From positions 1 through 5,821 of the forward strand of contig JBIKSI010000178.1 of assembly GCA_044348665.1 (NCBI GenBank): a stretch of 5,821 nt of DNA, written 5' to 3'. Under the pieces are notes generated by a model. That model made no database searches and was not told where the DNA came from. It saw only the letters and a list, made by a program, of their open reading frames with translations. Position 1 is the stretch's first letter. Each line of letters opens with the position of its first letter. The DNA is from M2408 sp044348665 (GTDB taxonomy: Bacteria; Bacteroidota; Bacteroidia; Flavobacteriales_D; Crocinitomicaceae). A program made the position numbers and the translations under genes. This document shows positions 4,704 to 5,821 of the stretch, piece by piece.

Positions 4704-5821
4704 ATGGCACAAATTGAAATCAGACTTCCAAAAATGGGAGAAAGCGTTACGGAAGCAACTATTACTAATTGGTTAAAAAATGTTGGTGAAAAAGTGAACA
4801 TGGACGAGCCTTTAGTGGAAGTTGCAACAGATAAAGTAGATAACGAACTTCCTTCTGAAGCCGAAGGGATTTTGATCAAACGCCTATTTGAAAAAGATGA
4901 AGTAGCACAAGTTGGTGATGTTATTGCAATTATTTCAACAGATGGTTCAGCAGTAGTTGAAGAAAGTACTCCAGCTCCTGTGGCTCAAGTAACTGTGGCA
5001 GAAACAACACAAACAATTTCAAGTGCTCCAGCAATTAGTTCAAACGGTTCAAACAAATTTTATTCTCCATTAGTAAGAAGCATTGCTGATAAAGAAGGAA
5101 TCAATTCTTCTGAATTAGACGCAATTGCTGGCACAGGTCAAGATGGAAGAGTAACTAAAAAAGATATTTTAACTTACGTTGAAAACAGAGGAAATGCTTC
5201 GGTTGCAGCAGCTCCGCAAGTAAGCGAGCAAAAAGTAGCTCCTGTTGTTAGCGCTCCGCAAAATGCGCACGTGAAAGCTGCCCCAGTAATTATTCCTGCT
5301 CCAGGAGATGAAATCATCGAAATGGACAGAATGAGAAAAATTATTGCTGAGCACATGGTGATGTCAAAACACACTTCACCGCACGTTACTTCCTTTGTAG
5401 AGGCAGATGTTACAAACATTGTGAATTGGAGAAATAAAGTGAAAAAGGAATTTGAAAAAAGAGAAGGCGAAAGCATTACCTTCACTCCTATTTTCATGGA
5501 AGCAATCGCTAAAGCAATTAAAGACTTCCCGATGATTAATGTTTCAGTTTCTGGTTCAACTATTATCAAAAAGAGAGATATTAATCTAGGAATGGCAACT
5601 GCATTACCTTCAGGGAATTTAATTGTTCCTGTAATCAAAAATGCGGATAGATTAAATCTTACAGGATTAACAAAAGCTGTAAACGAACTTGCTAGAAACG
5701 CGCGTAACAATAAATTGAAACCAGAAGATATCCAAGGTGGAACTTACACCGTAACAAACGTTGGTTCTTTTGGAAATGTAATGGGTACTCCGATTATCAA
5801 TCAACCACAAGTTGCAATCTT
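4704..5821 (+). CDS. 2-oxo acid dehydrogenase E2 (dihydrolipoyl acyltransferase), 3' end beyond window
   Basis: This is the core acyltransferase of a 2-oxo acid dehydrogenase complex, which moves the acyl group from E1 via a lipoyl-lysine arm to CoA. 372 codons are present. The lipoyl domain covers about residues 3-78 (LPKMGESVTEATITNWL), with the lipoylated Lys44 in ATDKVDNE. An Ala/Pro/Val-rich linker follows (about 83-115), then the peripheral subunit-binding domain at about 119-160 (YSPLVRSIADKEG, GTGQDGRVTKKDIL), a second flexible linker, and the catalytic domain from about 204 (MDRMRKIIAEHM, FTPIFMEAIAKAI, LPSGNLIVPVIKNA, TVTNVGSFG). The HxxxDG catalytic motif should lie just past the window end. 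Substrate class cannot be fixed here: a single lipoyl domain and this catalytic-domain style suit a branched-chain 2-oxo acid or related complex, with 2-oxoglutarate and pyruvate as alternatives. The ATG is preceded by A-rich sequence without a Shine-Dalgarno site. Confidence 0.96.
   Translation, partial: MAQIEIRLPKMGESVTEATITNWLKNVGEKVNMDEPLVEVATDKVDNELPSEAEGILIKRLFEKDEVAQVGDVIAIISTDGSAVVEESTPAPVAQVTVAETTQTISSAPAISSNGSNKFYSPLVRSIADKEGINSSELDAIAGTGQDGRVTKKDILTYVENRGNASVAAAPQVSEQKVAPVVSAPQNAHVKAAPVIIPAPGDEIIEMDRMRKIIAEHMVMSKHTSPHVTSFVEADVTNIVNWRNKVKKEFEKREGESITFTPIFMEAIAKAIKDFPMINVSVSGSTIIKKRDINLGMATALPSGNLIVPVIKNADRLNLTGLTKAVNELARNARNNKLKPEDIQGGTYTVTNVGSFGNVMGTPIINQPQVAI

Noticed and set aside
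5174..5710. Minus-strand open frame of 178 codons inside the E2 gene
   Set aside because: The E2 plus-strand frame has full domain structure across the same bases; the antisense frame is a by-product of its Ala/Val-rich codon pattern.

Overview
The window is AT-rich with short intergenic gaps. It most likely comes from a Bacteroidota (Flavobacteriales-like) genome. The grounds are the protein families (a lipoyl E2 of the flavobacterial type, a GT2 glycosyltransferase fused to a sugar-phosphotransferase-like region), the scarcity of Shine-Dalgarno sites, and a -7 box of the Bacteroidota form TAnnTTTG (TACTTTTG) ahead of the E2 gene. This taxonomic call is an inference.

Layout. Positions 1-299 (+) hold the last codons of an unidentified gene, then a small gene for a lysine-rich 80-residue protein. 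Positions 300-588 hold no convincing gene, but contain a weak terminator-like hairpin and an unusually GC-rich patch with protein-like but start-less frames on the minus strand. Positions 589-2168 are a minus-strand block, read right to left: a glutamine amidotransferase (pabA-type), a four-helix membrane protein of unknown function, a stop-interrupted small frame, and a free-standing protein resembling domain III of elongation factor Tu. Positions 2212-5821 are a plus-strand block: ridA, a tandem array of 8-bp units, a 649-residue glycosyltransferase with a degenerate phosphoglycosyltransferase-like C-terminal half, and the first 372 codons of a 2-oxo acid dehydrogenase E2 subunit cut by the window end.

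Functional picture. PabA would supply ammonia for 4-amino-4-deoxychorismate (folate) or anthranilate (tryptophan) synthesis. RidA, divergent from it across 43 bp, removes reactive enamine intermediates that damage PLP enzymes. The glycosyltransferase belongs to cell-surface glycan synthesis, and the E2 to central 2-oxo acid oxidation. I do not see one single new system that ties these together. The most unusual items are the free-standing EF-Tu domain III protein with its decayed small upstream frame, and the GT2 fusion whose phosphoglycosyltransferase core appears to have been deleted.
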